Source of the DNA: an uncultured Olsenella sp.
Lineage (GTDB): Bacteria > Actinomycetota > Coriobacteriia > Coriobacteriales > Atopobiaceae
Assembly (NCBI GenBank): GCA_959598545.1
Contig: CAUGFC010000014.1
Span: forward strand, 1 to 24,271
Direction: 5' to 3'
Length of the DNA stretch: 24,271 nt
Shown here: piece by piece, positions 23,924 to 24,271 of the stretch
Layout: each line of letters starts with the position of its first letter
Numbering within the stretch: the stretch's first letter is position 1
Notes under the pieces: model-generated
What the model was told of the DNA's origin: nothing
Database searches by the model: none
What the model saw: only the letters and a program-made list of their open reading frames with translations
Made by a program: the position numbers and the translations under genes

Positions 23924-23958
23924 CGGGGCGCGCACGAACCACGTCCGTGCGCGCCCCG
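23924..23958. terminator. Perfect 12-bp hairpin between PTS and SIS genes
   Basis: CGGGGCGCGCAC (23924-23935) and GTGCGCGCCCCG (23947-23958) are exact complements with an 11-nt loop. On the minus strand it follows the PTS stop and precedes the SIS start by about 20 nt. It lacks a U-tract, so it may be an RNA-stabilising or partial-termination hairpin that sets different levels of the two parts of one operon. Confidence 0.7.
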
Positions 23959-24005
23959 TCTCCCCGGACGCCCGGGGTCAGCTCGGTATCCCGTGGGGTC
24001 GGGAC

Positions 24006-24271
24006 TTACGCGACACCCGCGATCAGGCGCGCGACGGCGCCGCAGATCATGCCCCAGATGTCGAAGTCCTGGCCGCCGTAGACCAGCATCCAGTCCTGGA
24101 TGGTGTTGTTGAAGAAGTACGCGCCGAAGCCGACGAGGAGGACGGCGAGCACGCCGCAGAGGGCCGCGCCGATGATGGTGCCGCGGATGCCGCCCTGGGC
24201 GTTGCAGATGATGGAGGCCGCGCCGATCTCGAAGAAGCAGGTGGTGACGAGCGGGATGACGACGGTCGGGA
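24006..24271 (-). CDS. PTS EIIC permease, UlaA/SgaT-like, C-terminal part only
   Basis: The last 87 residues are visible: PTVVIPLVTTCFFEIGAAS, then NAQGGIRGTIIGAALCGVL, a membrane helix, FFNNTIQDWMLVYGGQDFDIWG, and a final hydrophobic helix ending AGVA-TAA. The GGxRGxxIGA turn before a helix and the DFDxWG near the end resemble the C-terminal end of ascorbate-type (UlaA) EIIC proteins. The galactitol-type branch of the same superfamily cannot be excluded. EIIA and EIIB would be expected beyond 24271. It is the first visible gene of the minus-strand cluster with the SIS paralogues. Confidence 0.65.
   Translation of the reverse strand, partial: PTVVIPLVTTCFFEIGAASIICNAQGGIRGTIIGAALCGVLAVLLVGFGAYFFNNTIQDWMLVYGGQDFDIWGMICGAVARLIAGVA

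Overview
This is a high-GC bacterial segment with dense coding, many GTG starts, short operons and very few gaps. The G+C content, the codon use, the anaerobe-type gene set (a YgfM/XdhD-type molybdenum hydroxylase, vitamin ECF importer, PTS and amino-acid permease) and the protein flavour suggest an actinobacterial gut or oral anaerobe of class Coriobacteriia, probably an Olsenella-like member of the Atopobiaceae. That placement is inference; no rRNA gene is present. I see no tRNA, CRISPR array, transposase, integrase or phage gene.

Layout. 1-281 (-): 5' end of an SPFH/Band 7 membrane protein. 378-1451 (+): single-pass membrane protein of unknown function. 1594-2946 (+): APC-family permease. 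3009-3992 (+): unknown TIM-barrel-like protein. 4168-4746 (-): xanthine phosphoribosyltransferase xpt. 4909-5736 (+): DUF2975 membrane protein with a YozG-type HTH regulator. 6013-8482 (+): zinc/cadmium resistance operon (SmtB-like repressor, free-standing HMA protein, P1B-type ATPase) behind a strong promoter that overlaps its operator. 8479-9723 (-): GH3 lipoprotein. 9978-11177 (+): SotB-like MFS exporter. 11174-14053 (-): complete ECF vitamin importer ecfA1-ecfA2-ecfT-S with overlapping genes. 14424-18019 (+): YgfM/XdhD-type molybdenum hydroxylase. 18106-21611 (+): heterodimeric ABC exporter. 21612-21815 (-): small coiled-coil protein. 21978-22304 (+): stand-alone HIRAN protein. 22372-24271 (-): two paralogous SIS proteins downstream of a truncated PTS EIIC.

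Several genes form working units. xpt and the molybdenum hydroxylase both point to purine handling, although they are not adjacent. The metal operon looks self-regulated. In the two ABC half-transporters the non-canonical catalytic residues and the non-canonical signature motif combine to give one normal and one degenerate ATP site. The PTS and SIS genes look like a sugar or amino-sugar uptake unit.

The most unusual signal lies between the genes. The 9-mer GGCGAGAAG (or its complement CTTCTCGCC) occurs 16 times exactly, equally on both strands, where base composition predicts less than one. CGAGAAG or its complement lies in every one of the five larger intergenic regions from 3993 to 14423, always next to a structured, palindromic sequence. 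Two of these regions (about 9805-9908 and 14187-14293, 4.4 kb apart) are colinear copies of one roughly 105-bp element. A third (4001-4149) has the 9-mer as perfect terminal inverted repeats around two tandem 62-bp units, and shares its GTTACC core with a fourth (5871-5929). I read these as an undescribed family of intergenic repeats with an embedded signature word. Three of the five convergent gene pairs have stop codons that abut or overlap (CTAG or TAGCTA) with no terminator between them.
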